A stretch of 64,000 bases of DNA from Anaerolineae bacterium (GTDB lineage Bacteria > Chloroflexota > Anaerolineae > Anaerolineales > Villigracilaceae): the NCBI GenBank assembly GCA_017303655.1, contig JAFLCE010000010.1, positions 1 through 64,000 on the forward strand, in the 5' to 3' direction. Under the pieces are notes generated by a model. The model made no database searches. It was not told the origin of the DNA and saw only the letters and a list, made by a program, of their open reading frames with translations. The position numbers and the translations under genes are program-made. Position 1 is the stretch's first letter, and every line of letters starts with the position of its first letter. Below, in pieces: positions 39,178 to 47,688 of this stretch.

Positions 39178-42100
39178 TTACTCATCCTGTACAGAAACGA
39201 GGACGGCACGAATGACACGGCGGTACAGATACGAGTCACTCTCAGGCAGGTAGACCTGACAGGTGATGAGAGTGAGGTAAGACTGCTCCTCAAGGTGCTC
39301 GAAAGCAAAACTGGTGGTAAAGGGCTTGCTCATCCGCGAATTGCGAATCTCGAAGATGTACTTTTGCCCATAAAGGTGGATGATGATCTGGTCACCATAT
39401 TTGAGCTTCTTCAAGTTCGCGAAGGGACCATCCACACCATCGGCATTGGTGACATGCGCCGTGACCACCGAGTTACCTTCCCAAGTGGGGAAGGCTGTGC
39501 CATTGAGCCAGCCGACGTTATTGGCAAGCCAGGTGACATCCCATTCACCATTCTCGGTTTGAGGCACGCCAATAATGCTGGTTTTGATACCGAGTGATGG
39601 GATCTCGATCCACAGGTCGCCGAGATCAGAGTAGGCAAGCTCATCCGGCTGAACGGGCAGAGCCGTGATGCGACTAGGAGCGAAGCCAGTAGCAGGCAGT
39701 GCAGCAACAGCCAGCTTGTTGTCATCATCTCGTCGACCACCACCGCCGCCACCGGCTGCTGGCACAGCCAGCACGAAGTTGCGGTTGAAATCGGTGCCGG
39801 GCGTTGTGCCATCACCAGCCAGGATCAAACCGGTATTGACCGCATCCACAATGGAAGTGGTACCACAGACGAACAAGCGATAGTGGCCTACGGTGGTGAG
39901 TGGCGTGGTCAGAGTAAGGGTCGCAACGAACGGACCAGAACCACCGCCATCGCTATAGGTGACCGCCGTGACTGGGTTGATGATATCCGGCGCAACCACA
40001 CCGGCAGCACAGCTAAGAGTATTGAATACACCCGTCGCAGAACGGACGAGGATGTAGTTGACAGGGTTATCTACTTCATCTGGGTCCGTGGTGCTGGCAG
40101 GAACATCGTAGACATCCTGGCTAAACTCAACGGTCAACTCGGTGATGCTGAGAGTGGTCGGCACAGATTCATTTTCAGTGATGCTACCATCGCCAGTATC
40201 GGGCAGAGAGTTAACATTGCTGGCGATCGGACCATTGCGGACAGTGAGTGTGAAATTCTGAGTACCGTTCGGGTTGACACCATTATTGGCGGTCAGAACT
40301 AAGGGATAGACACCTGTAGTGCCTGCAGCAGGCGTGCCGCTAAAGTTGGCAGTGCCATCACCATTATCTGTAAAGATGATGCCGTTTGGTAAGGTGCCCG
40401 TGACAGAAATGACCATGATGGAGGGATTGCCCGTGGCAGTGATGTTGAAGGTGCCCACAAAGCCAAGGTCGAAGGAGGCGTTGTCCGCGCTGGTAATGAC
40501 CGGGCTATCGGTGGCAGTTACATCTTCCTGGACTTGTGGGGCAGGGGTGAAGTTTGTATCCCCTGCCTGGTCGTAAAAGACACTGCAGTTTCCGATGCCG
40601 CTAATCATGGTGACTGTGGCATCGCCATCGGTGACACTTCCATCAAGATCTGCCACCGTACAAACGCCTGAAACAGAAATGGTCACAGGTAAGCCAGAGG
40701 AAGCTGTCGCTGCGACATTGAAGGATGAGCCATTGACTGCAGAAGTCGGGGCAGAGGTGGTCACTGTGATGGTCTGACCAGCGATCGTGATATCTGCATC
40801 CGTGCTGGCGGTGGTGACCCCATTGAGCGTGTAGTTCCCAGCATCCGCTCCGGCGCCGATGCTGATGCCTGAAACATTGATCGTAATGTTCACATTCACA
40901 TTTGGGTCAACAAAGGTTGCGGTTGTGTAGTTGACGTCAAACACATCGCCACCAACGCGGTTATCGGCAAGTGTGACTGTGGCAGTGGTGTTGCCATCGT
41001 AGATTTTATCGATACCTGTAGCAGTGACTACCAACGTGCGCTGGGTGATATCAGCCGTGTCGGTTGCAGTAGTGACGGACAATTGATACTTGAAGGCATC
41101 GACACCGCTCAAACCCAAGCCGGTGGCGGTCACCAGTTTATTGACATCGACATTTTTGTCATTGAAGGTGGCAGTCCCGCCGGTGCAGTTGACCACATCT
41201 GGAGGTACTACACCGGTCAGTGAGCAGGTGAATGTGGCAGTGTTATTGCCATCATACACTTTATCGTTGGCGGTGATGTTAGCCGTGACGATGGTTTGTG
41301 CGGTGACAATGATAGTGAAGTTCTGAGTCGGGCTGGTGTCATCGCCGCCATTGGCAGTGCCGCCATTATCCTGCACCTGCACATCAAAAGTACAAGTACC
41401 ATTCTGATCTGCAGCAGGTGTGTAGGTGAGAGCGCCTGCATTACTCACCGCTGGTCCAGCAGAGAGCAAGGTGGCACAGGTGCTGTTGGAGACGATGTAT
41501 TGAGCGACTGCCTGTCCCGCTTCATTTGCAGGTCCAAAGCTTGGGGTTGCCCAACCGGGGATCGATTGTGCGACAGAGTCCTCATACACGGTGGGCGGGT
41601 TCGAAGCTGTGAAGCTAGGTTCGTCGTTGACGGCATTCACAGTGATGGTAAAGTTCTGCGCCGGGCTGGTGTCATCGCTGCCGTTGGCAGTACCACCATT
41701 ATCCTGCACCTGCACATCAAAAGTACAAGTACCATTTGCATCTGCGGCAGGGGTGTAGGTCAGTATTCCAGCTGCATCGACAGACGGACCTGCAGAGAGC
41801 AATGCCGCACAAGAAGCATTGTTCGAAATGATGTATCCGAGGACGGATTGAGCGGCTTCGTTGGCGGGACCCAAGTTGATGGATGTGACCCAACCAGCAA
41901 CCGATTGAGCGCCCGCATCTTCATTAACTGCGGCAGGGTTGCTGGCAGTGAAGTTGGGTTCATCGTTGACGGTATTCACCGTGATGGTGAAGTTTTGAGT
42001 GAGGCTGGTATCGTCTCCACCATTGGCAATACCGCCATTATCTTGAACAGCCACATCGAAGGTACAAGTGCCATTGGCATTTGCGGCTGGGGTGTAGGTG

Positions 42101-45100
42101 AGAGTCCCTGCAACGCTAACCGCCGGACCCGCAGAGAGAAGCGTTCCACAGGTGCTGCCTGAAACTATATATTGCGCAATCGCCTGGCTCAGGTCTTCAT
42201 CAGCTGGACCAAGGTCCGTTGCTGCCCAACCTAAAATGGATTGAGCACCCGCATCTTCATTGACTGGGGAGGGGTTGTTGGCACTGAAGATGGGTTCGTC
42301 ATTGACAGCTATGACCGTAATGGTGAAATTGTGAATGGGACCGGTGTCATCGCCACCAAGAGCAACACCGCCATCATCTTGTACTTGCGTATCAAAGGTA
42401 CAGGTACCATTTTGGTCTACGGCTGGGGTGTAGGTGAGGGTTCCTGTAACGCTAACCGCCGGACCCGAGGAAAGAAGCGTTCCGCAAGTGTTATTTGAGA
42501 TTATGTATCCCAAAACGCTTTGGCTGATGTCTTCATCAGGCGGACCAAAATCCACCGCTGTGACCCAACCTACAACCGATTGTAACCCTGCATCTTCGTT
42601 GACTGCAGCTGGGTCGGTTGCGGTAAAGTCAGGTTCTTCATTGACTGCACTTACCGTAATGGTGAAGGTATGCGCTGGGCTCGTATCATCGCCGCCAAGG
42701 GCAACCCCACCATTATCTTGAACCTGTACATCAAAGGTACACGTTCCATTTTGATCTACGGCGGGGGTGAAGGTCAAGTCTCCTGTAACGTTCACCGCCG
42801 GACCTGCAGAAAGTAGCGTTCCGCAGGTGCTGTTTGAAATAATATATTGTAAAACTGCCTGGCTCAGATCTTCATCAGCAGGGCCGAAATCTACGGCTGT
42901 GACCCAACCTGGAACGGTTTGTGCGCCTGCATCTTCACTGACTGCTGCAGGGTCGGTTGCAGTAAAGTCAGGCTCATCATTAACGGCTGCGACGGTGATA
43001 GTGAAGTTGTGGATCGGGCTGGTATCATCGCCACCATTAAGGACGCCACCATCATCCTGTACTTGCACATCAAAGGTACAAGTCCCATTCTGATCTGCAG
43101 CAGGGGTGTAAGTGAGAGTTCCTGTAATACTCACCGCCGGACCCGCAGAAAGCAGCGTTCCGCAGGTGCTGTTTGAAATAATGTATTGAGCAACTGCCTG
43201 GTTCAGATCTTCATCTGCGGGACCAAAATCCACTGCTGTGACCCAACCTGCAACGGTTTGTGCGCCTGCATCTTCGTTGACTGTGGCAGGGTCGGTTGCA
43301 GTAAAGTCAGGCTCATCATTGACGTCTGTGACGGTGATCGTGAAATTGTGCGCTGGGCTGGTGTCATCGCCGCCATTGAGAATTCCGCCATCATCTTGTA
43401 CCTGCACATCGAAAATACAAGTCCCATTCTGATCTGCAGCGGGGGTGTAGGTGAGAGTTCCTGCAACGCTAACTGTTGGACCTGTGGAAAGCAGCGTTCC
43501 GCAGGTGCTATTCGAGATAATGTATTGAGAAACGGACTGGTTGACATCTTCATCTGCTGGACCAAAATCTACGGCTGTGACCCAACCTGCAATAGACTGC
43601 AGACCACTATCTTCGATCACTGCGGCTGGATTCGCAGCAGTAAAGTCAGGTTCATCATTGACGACACTTACGGTGATGGTGAAGTTGTGAATCGGACTTG
43701 TATCATCACCGCCATTGAGGATGCCACCATCATCTTGTACCTGTACATCAAAAGTACACGTGCCGTTTTGGTCTGTGTTTGGAGTGTAGGTCAAATCTCC
43801 TGCATTGTTTACTGCCGGATCTGCCGATAACAACGTTCCACAGGTGCTATTCGAGATAATGTATTGTGAAACTGTCTGGCTGCCATCTTCATCGGTAGGA
43901 CCAAAGTCTACGGCTGTGACCCAACCTGGAATTGATTGGGCACCCGCATCCTCATTGACTGCGGCAGGGTTCGCAGCCGTAAAGTCAGGTTCGTCATTGA
44001 CAGCTGTGACCGTCACTTGGAATATATCTTCGACAAATAAGCCGCCCGTATCCGTAGCTCGGATCGTAATGTTTGCGACACCGTTCTCATTGGGCGTATA
44101 AGCAAGCGTGAAATTCGTGGGGTCAGCAATGCTCACTGATGTAAATAGACCTGGATTGGTGTTTCCTGTGACTGTATAGATTAACTGTGCATCCGTATTT
44201 TGAGCATCTGCAAAAGATGGGTATAGACTAAACACAGTATTTGCGTCATCTTCAAGGACGTTTACATCAGTAATTCCGCTGGTTGTAGGGGGCGTATTAG
44301 CAGTTGCCAGCCCGGCAATCGGAAAGATATACGGGCTTTCATTTGAATCGTTATTGATAAAACTAAGAATCGTAGCTCGTAATCCTACTACAGTGGGGGT
44401 GAACCGCACTGTAAAGGTGGTAGACCCTCCGACTGGAACGGTTGCAGCGGGTGGCGTAACGACAGAATAGTCTCCGGCTGCGCCACCAGTGAAGGTTACT
44501 GTGCCAATGTGTAATACAGTAGTCGGGCTTAAATTCTGAATCGTGTACGTACAATCTGAATATCCAGTTAAGCCAGTATCTGGAAAACGAGTGCAATTTG
44601 CCAGACTGGGTAATTGAAGAATTGTACTGTTGATATTATTCCCCAGGCTTTGTACATTAATTTCGGCATTGAAGCGCGTACCTTGTATGTCAAAATTATA
44701 AGGCGCTTCATTTGGATCGTTGTTTACGATCACAAGAGTCGTATCACGAGTAGCTCCGCCTCCACCCCCAGCTGTTAAACGCACTGTAAAAGTAGTTGTC
44801 CCGCCAGGAAGCACAGGTGAAGTTGGCGGAGTAACAACACTAAAATCACCATTATTTCCACCAATAAATGCAATGGCACCCAACGTTAAATTCCCGGCAC
44901 CTGTGTTGAAAATGGTAAATGTGCGGTCAACAGAGAAGTTCTCAGGTACATTTCCAAAATCGGTAAAGTCCGTTGCGCTTGGTGTACCATCACCATCACT
45001 GATCGAAATGCCGTTGCCTTGCACATCTATTTCAGACGGAGGTGGAAGGGTGAGAACATTAGCAATGATTTGAGGGTTTGTCCCATTCACGCCATCTGCA

Positions 45101-46137
45101 TCAATGTATGTAACTCGAACATCATAACTGGTAGATGCTGCGAGTCCAGTTATTGTATTGGTATATGGGGATGCCGTATGTGCGGCACCAGTAACAAAGT
45201 TTATCCACAACCCTGATACAGAACAATTTGAAGATGTCAAACAATATTGAATTGTATAGGTATTGTCGGCGTCTTCATCAAAGGTATAAGGCATTGATAC
45301 GTTGATCGAAGAACTGCTGGCAGCGGTGGCTGTAGCAATGCCGGTGGTGGTCTCTGCAATTAAGGGTCTCAACGAAGCTACCACTAAAGAAGATCTGGCA
45401 CCCGTTGTGCCCCCAAAAGTGACGTTCGTTCCGCCACCATAATTTCCGGCAGCAGCATGGGGGATGGTTGTGATCCTGCCGATAAAACTGGAATGCCCAT
45501 TGGTTGTGGTGGCAAGTTGTTGTGTGAATGTAGCGGGCGCTGTCATGCTGGCAGGTGTGCCAAGGTTACCAGCTACATAAAAAGTGACTCCGTCTAATAG
45601 ATAATCGATTTGCGTTCCGAAATTTACACTGGCGGCATTATTCGAATTCGCATTTGAATCGTTAATGGGATTTGCCTGATTGATTCCAGAATAGGATGCC
45701 CAATAAACATGTGCTCCTTGGACAGTAGAGGTGTTACCGTCTATGTTATAGGGTACTGTCAACGCATTTGAACCAGCGGGGATCTGACTGTTTAAGAGAT
45801 ATCCCATATAGCAATGCTCTTGAAAATTGCCATTTTCTGTTGAGTCAATTTCTGTTAACGGAACCCCGCCTAATGAAATATTAAGAGTAGTAAAATCATT
45901 TGCCCCACTCAATTCCATACAGACGGCAGCCACAAACAGGCGATTTGCCCCTGCTGAAACTGTTAGGTTGCCCGCCGCAATCGTGCCATTGTTGCCAGAA
46001 CCACCAGTGGACGCAGCAAGTGTCCATGGATTAAGCTGGGCGGCAGCGGCATATGCGGGACTGGTTGGTATGGCTCCCAATGCCAGGGTGACGATTATAA
46101 GTGCAGAAAAGAACTTGGTGAAAAATGAGTTGTGCAT
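39178..46137 (-). CDS. Giant secreted cadherin-like repeat protein with cis LPATG motif and C-terminal sortase domain (paralogue 2)
   Basis: The 2319-residue product has a signal peptide (MHNSFFTKFFSALIIVTLAL to TSPAYA), an N-terminal jelly-roll-like domain (about 32-260), a fibronectin-III-like domain close to that of paralogue 1, and two HYDIN-like domains (about 365-610, with VDRTFTIFNTGAGNLTLG). A cadherin-like domain and eight repeats of about 113 residues follow (about 709-1610), each with VNDEPDFTA and TYTPAADQNGTCTFDVQVQD. Two YDG domains with ANDKVYDGNNTATF and KIYDGNTTATV (about 1612-1785) and two Ig-like domains come next. The conserved end has KDVYDVP-like QDVYDVPAST, LPATG at 2147-2151 and a sortase domain with His, TLITC Cys and RRVIRAVL Arg. 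It should be exposed on the cell surface or in the matrix. The leader 46138-46398 holds no gene I can support. Confidence 0.87.
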   Translation of the reverse strand: MHNSFFTKFFSALIIVTLALGAIPTSPAYAAAAQLNPWTLAASTGGSGNNGTIAAGNLTVSAGANRLFVAAVCMELSGANDFTTLNISLGGVPLTEIDSTENGNFQEHCYMGYLLNSQIPAGSNALTVPYNIDGNTSTVQGAHVYWASYSGINQANPINDSNANSNNAASVNFGTQIDYLLDGVTFYVAGNLGTPASMTAPATFTQQLATTTNGHSSFIGRITTIPHAAAGNYGGGTNVTFGGTTGARSSLVVASLRPLIAETTTGIATATAASSSSINVSMPYTFDEDADNTYTIQYCLTSSNCSVSGLWINFVTGAAHTASPYTNTITGLAASTSYDVRVTYIDADGVNGTNPQIIANVLTLPPPSEIDVQGNGISISDGDGTPSATDFTDFGNVPENFSVDRTFTIFNTGAGNLTLGAIAFIGGNNGDFSVVTPPTSPVLPGGTTTFTVRLTAGGGGGATRDTTLVIVNNDPNEAPYNFDIQGTRFNAEINVQSLGNNINSTILQLPSLANCTRFPDTGLTGYSDCTYTIQNLSPTTVLHIGTVTFTGGAAGDYSVVTPPAATVPVGGSTTFTVRFTPTVVGLRATILSFINNDSNESPYIFPIAGLATANTPPTTSGITDVNVLEDDANTVFSLYPSFADAQNTDAQLIYTVTGNTNPGLFTSVSIADPTNFTLAYTPNENGVANITIRATDTGGLFVEDIFQVTVTAVNDEPDFTAANPAAVNEDAGAQSIPGWVTAVDFGPTDEDGSQTVSQYIISNSTCGTLLSADPAVNNAGDLTYTPNTDQNGTCTFDVQVQDDGGILNGGDDTSPIHNFTITVSVVNDEPDFTAANPAAVIEDSGLQSIAGWVTAVDFGPADEDVNQSVSQYIISNSTCGTLLSTGPTVSVAGTLTYTPAADQNGTCIFDVQVQDDGGILNGGDDTSPAHNFTITVTDVNDEPDFTATDPATVNEDAGAQTVAGWVTAVDFGPADEDLNQAVAQYIISNSTCGTLLSAGPAVSITGTLTYTPAADQNGTCTFDVQVQDDGGVLNGGDDTSPIHNFTITVAAVNDEPDFTATDPAAVSEDAGAQTVPGWVTAVDFGPADEDLSQAVLQYIISNSTCGTLLSAGPAVNVTGDLTFTPAVDQNGTCTFDVQVQDNGGVALGGDDTSPAHTFTITVSAVNEEPDFTATDPAAVNEDAGLQSVVGWVTAVDFGPPDEDISQSVLGYIISNNTCGTLLSSGPAVSVTGTLTYTPAVDQNGTCTFDTQVQDDGGVALGGDDTGPIHNFTITVIAVNDEPIFSANNPSPVNEDAGAQSILGWAATDLGPADEDLSQAIAQYIVSGSTCGTLLSAGPAVSVAGTLTYTPAANANGTCTFDVAVQDNGGIANGGDDTSLTQNFTITVNTVNDEPNFTASNPAAVNEDAGAQSVAGWVTSINLGPANEAAQSVLGYIISNNASCAALLSAGPSVDAAGILTYTPAADANGTCTFDVQVQDNGGTANGSDDTSPAQNFTITVNAVNDEPSFTASNPPTVYEDSVAQSIPGWATPSFGPANEAGQAVAQYIVSNSTCATLLSAGPAVSNAGALTYTPAADQNGTCTFDVQVQDNGGTANGGDDTSPTQNFTIIVTAQTIVTANITANDKVYDGNNTATFTCSLTGVVPPDVVNCTGGTATFNDKNVDVNKLVTATGLGLSGVDAFKYQLSVTTATDTADITQRTLVVTATGIDKIYDGNTTATVTLADNRVGGDVFDVNYTTATFVDPNVNVNITINVSGISIGAGADAGNYTLNGVTTASTDADITIAGQTITVTTSAPTSAVNGSSFNVAATASSGLPVTISVSGVCTVADLDGSVTDGDATVTMISGIGNCSVFYDQAGDTNFTPAPQVQEDVTATDSPVITSADNASFDLGFVGTFNITATGNPSIMVISVTGTLPNGIIFTDNGDGTANFSGTPAAGTTGVYPLVLTANNGVNPNGTQNFTLTVRNGPIASNVNSLPDTGDGSITENESVPTTLSITELTVEFSQDVYDVPASTTDPDEVDNPVNYILVRSATGVFNTLSCAAGVVAPDIINPVTAVTYSDGGGSGPFVATLTLTTPLTTVGHYRLFVCGTTSIVDAVNTGLILAGDGTTPGTDFNRNFVLAVPAAGGGGGGRRDDDNKLAVAALPATGFAPSRITALPVQPDELAYSDLGDLWIEIPSLGIKTSIIGVPQTENGEWDVTWLANNVGWLNGTAFPTWEGNSVVTAHVTNADGVDGPFANLKKLKYGDQIIIHLYGQKYIFEIRNSRMSKPFTTSFAFEHLEEQSYLTLITCQVYLPESDSYLYRRVIRAVLVSVQDE
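39685..39699 (-). other. LPATG sorting-type motif, paralogue 2
   Basis: Encodes LPATG (residues 2147-2151) followed by FAPSRITALPVQPDE and the sortase domain. Confidence 0.7.
41320..44010 (-). repeat. Eight tandem cadherin-like repeats, about 340 bp period
   Basis: Each unit contains a Glu-Asp-Ala-Gly segment, the IISNSTCGTLLSAGP strand and the NGTCTFDVQVQD strand. Adjacent units are so alike at DNA level that slippage or recombination could change their number. Confidence 0.8.
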
Positions 46138-46398
46138 TGTTTTCCTTCCTTGTTAAAACGTTATCAAAGAGAGAATAAAATAAATAATTCCACATGCATT
46201 ACTCGGGTAATCATGTCCCATGGCGAGCTTTAAACATGATATGTGTTTAGTAGTATGTTGTCATCCTGAAAATTTTCAAATTTTTCATCTTCCCCGATCA
46301 GTATCCTTCTCAGCGTACAGAATAAACATAATTAATAAAAAGCCAAAAAGAAGAACTAACTTTCCATTACTTTGCATTTTTGCAAGGCAATTAATATT

Positions 46399-46426
46399 AT
46401 TCTAATCTGAATCCAGCAAAAGTCAA
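46399..46426 (-). promoter_or_regulatory. Promoter of the second giant gene
   Basis: TTGACT-N16-TAGAAT on the minus strand, nearly identical in spacer and flanks to the promoter at 39037-39064. The stretch 46138-46398 would be a 5' leader of about 255 bases with an A/T-rich sequence and no convincing open frame. Confidence 0.6.
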
Positions 46427-46481
46427 TGTATTTTCCACGATCTGATGCCTGATAAAATAAAACAAGTTTTTTCGGAGGAAT

Positions 46482-46967
46482 ATGGATAACTTACTCGAGT
46501 TTCGTATAGGCGATATGTTGAAAGAAATAAAACTCACCCTTGCCACCGCCGAATCCTGCACAGGTGGATTGGTTGCCAGCCGCATCACGGATGTGTCCGG
46601 TTCGTCCGCCTATTTCCTGGGTGGAATCGTCGCATATTCATATGAAGCCAAAGCCTCCCTGTTAGGTGTTTCGTGGGATACGTTAAATACAAAAGGCGCG
46701 GTCTCTAGAGAAGCCGTGATTGAAATGGCACAAGGCGCACGCAGGGTTTTTAATGCCGATATCGCGGTCAGCGTCAGCGGCATTGCGGGACCCGGAGGCG
46801 GCACACCCGATAAACCCGTAGGGACGGTCTGGGTCGGGCTGGCAACTCCGAGCGGGGCAGAGGCGCGGCACTTCGTCTGGGAGGGTGACCGCATCCGTAA
46901 TAAGCAATTATCCAGCGAAGCCGCGTTGCAATTCATCCTTGATTATCTTGAAGGGAAACTTGCATGA
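46482..46967 (+). CDS. CinA C-terminal domain protein (nicotinamide-nucleotide amidase type)
   Basis: The 161-residue product is the stand-alone CinA amidase domain, which deamidates NMN in pyridine nucleotide recycling in characterised members (PncC). Family motifs are LATAESCTGGLVASRIT near 18, YFLGGIVAYS near 44, GAVSREAVIEMA near 72 and VSGIAGPGGGTPDKPVGTVWVGL near 98. The competence-related N-terminal domain is missing, as in PncC. GGAGG lies before the ATG. The stop codon overlaps the next ATG by four bases. Confidence 0.9.
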   Translation: MDNLLEFRIGDMLKEIKLTLATAESCTGGLVASRITDVSGSSAYFLGGIVAYSYEAKASLLGVSWDTLNTKGAVSREAVIEMAQGARRVFNADIAVSVSGIAGPGGGTPDKPVGTVWVGLATPSGAEARHFVWEGDRIRNKQLSSEAALQFILDYLEGKLA

Positions 46968-47638
46968 AAACGGTTGTGATGATCTCTGCAATTGCCGAAT
47001 GGAAAGCGGTGAAAGAAATTTTCCCCGCGCTTGAAATTACAACGTCGCCATATGGTGATACAGCGATTCTTCATCATCATGGATTCGAGCTGAAGCTCTA
47101 TCACAGCGGTTGGGGCAAGATCGCTTCAGCGGGCGCGATTCAATACGTCATCGATCACGACCAGCCTGACCTGATAGTTAACCTTGGCACCTGTGGCGGC
47201 TTTGAAGGCAAGATCGGTTTGAACGATGTCGTGTTGGTCGAGCGGACTTTTATCTATGACATTGTCGAACTCATGGGCGATCTCAACATCGTGGAATATT
47301 ACGCCTCGACTCTTAATTTGAGCTGGTTGCCCGAACCCTATCCTCACCCCGTCCGAAAAGGGATTCTCGCCTCCGCCGATAGCGACTTGCCGCCCGATAA
47401 AATTTCGTATCTCAAATCACTGGGAGCGATTGCAGGCGACTGGGAATCAGGTGCGTTAGCCTGGGTAGCAAACAGAAACGCCGCACGCTTATTAATTCTG
47501 CGCGGCGTTAGTGACTTGGTTAACGAGGAAGCGGGTGAGGCGTATGATAATTTGGCGTTGTTCGAAGAACGTACAAAAGATGTCATGCGCAAGTTGTTCG
47601 AGCAATTACCCGACTGGTTGAGAAGTGTGAAGTTATAA
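46964..47638 (+). CDS. Nucleoside phosphorylase-family protein (MTA/SAH nucleosidase-like)
   Basis: The 224-residue product belongs to the PNP_UDP_1 fold. It has IVNLGTCGGFEGKIGLNDVV near 68, the nucleoside-binding GDWESGALAW near 158 with the conserved Glu, and the catalytic Asp in LRGVSDLVNEEAG near 180. This is the layout of 5'-methylthioadenosine/S-adenosylhomocysteine nucleosidases, which recycle adenine, but the substrate is only inferred. It overlaps the cinA-like gene by ATGA, forming a two-gene operon for nucleoside or nucleotide salvage between two giant minus-strand genes. Confidence 0.85.
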   Translation: MKTVVMISAIAEWKAVKEIFPALEITTSPYGDTAILHHHGFELKLYHSGWGKIASAGAIQYVIDHDQPDLIVNLGTCGGFEGKIGLNDVVLVERTFIYDIVELMGDLNIVEYYASTLNLSWLPEPYPHPVRKGILASADSDLPPDKISYLKSLGAIAGDWESGALAWVANRNAARLLILRGVSDLVNEEAGEAYDNLALFEERTKDVMRKLFEQLPDWLRSVKL

Positions 47639-47680
47639 AAAGAGCTGGCTGGTAGAAACCAGTCAGCTCTTTTCTTTATT
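47637..47680. terminator. Bidirectional terminator between nucleosidase and third giant gene
   Basis: AAAAGAGCTGGCTGG pairs with CCAGTCAGCTCTTTT (one G-T) around a 6-base loop, with T-rich tails on both strands. Confidence 0.85.
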
Positions 47681-47688
47681 GATTGCTG

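Noticed and set aside
41320..44010. CRISPR array or satellite, suggested by regular repetition
   Set aside because: Units are about 340 bp, coding throughout and in frame, and are protein domain repeats.
46138..46398. Possible degenerate copy of the small HTH gene before giant gene 2
   Set aside because: The promoter upstream is conserved, but I cannot find an open frame or HTH motif in the leader.
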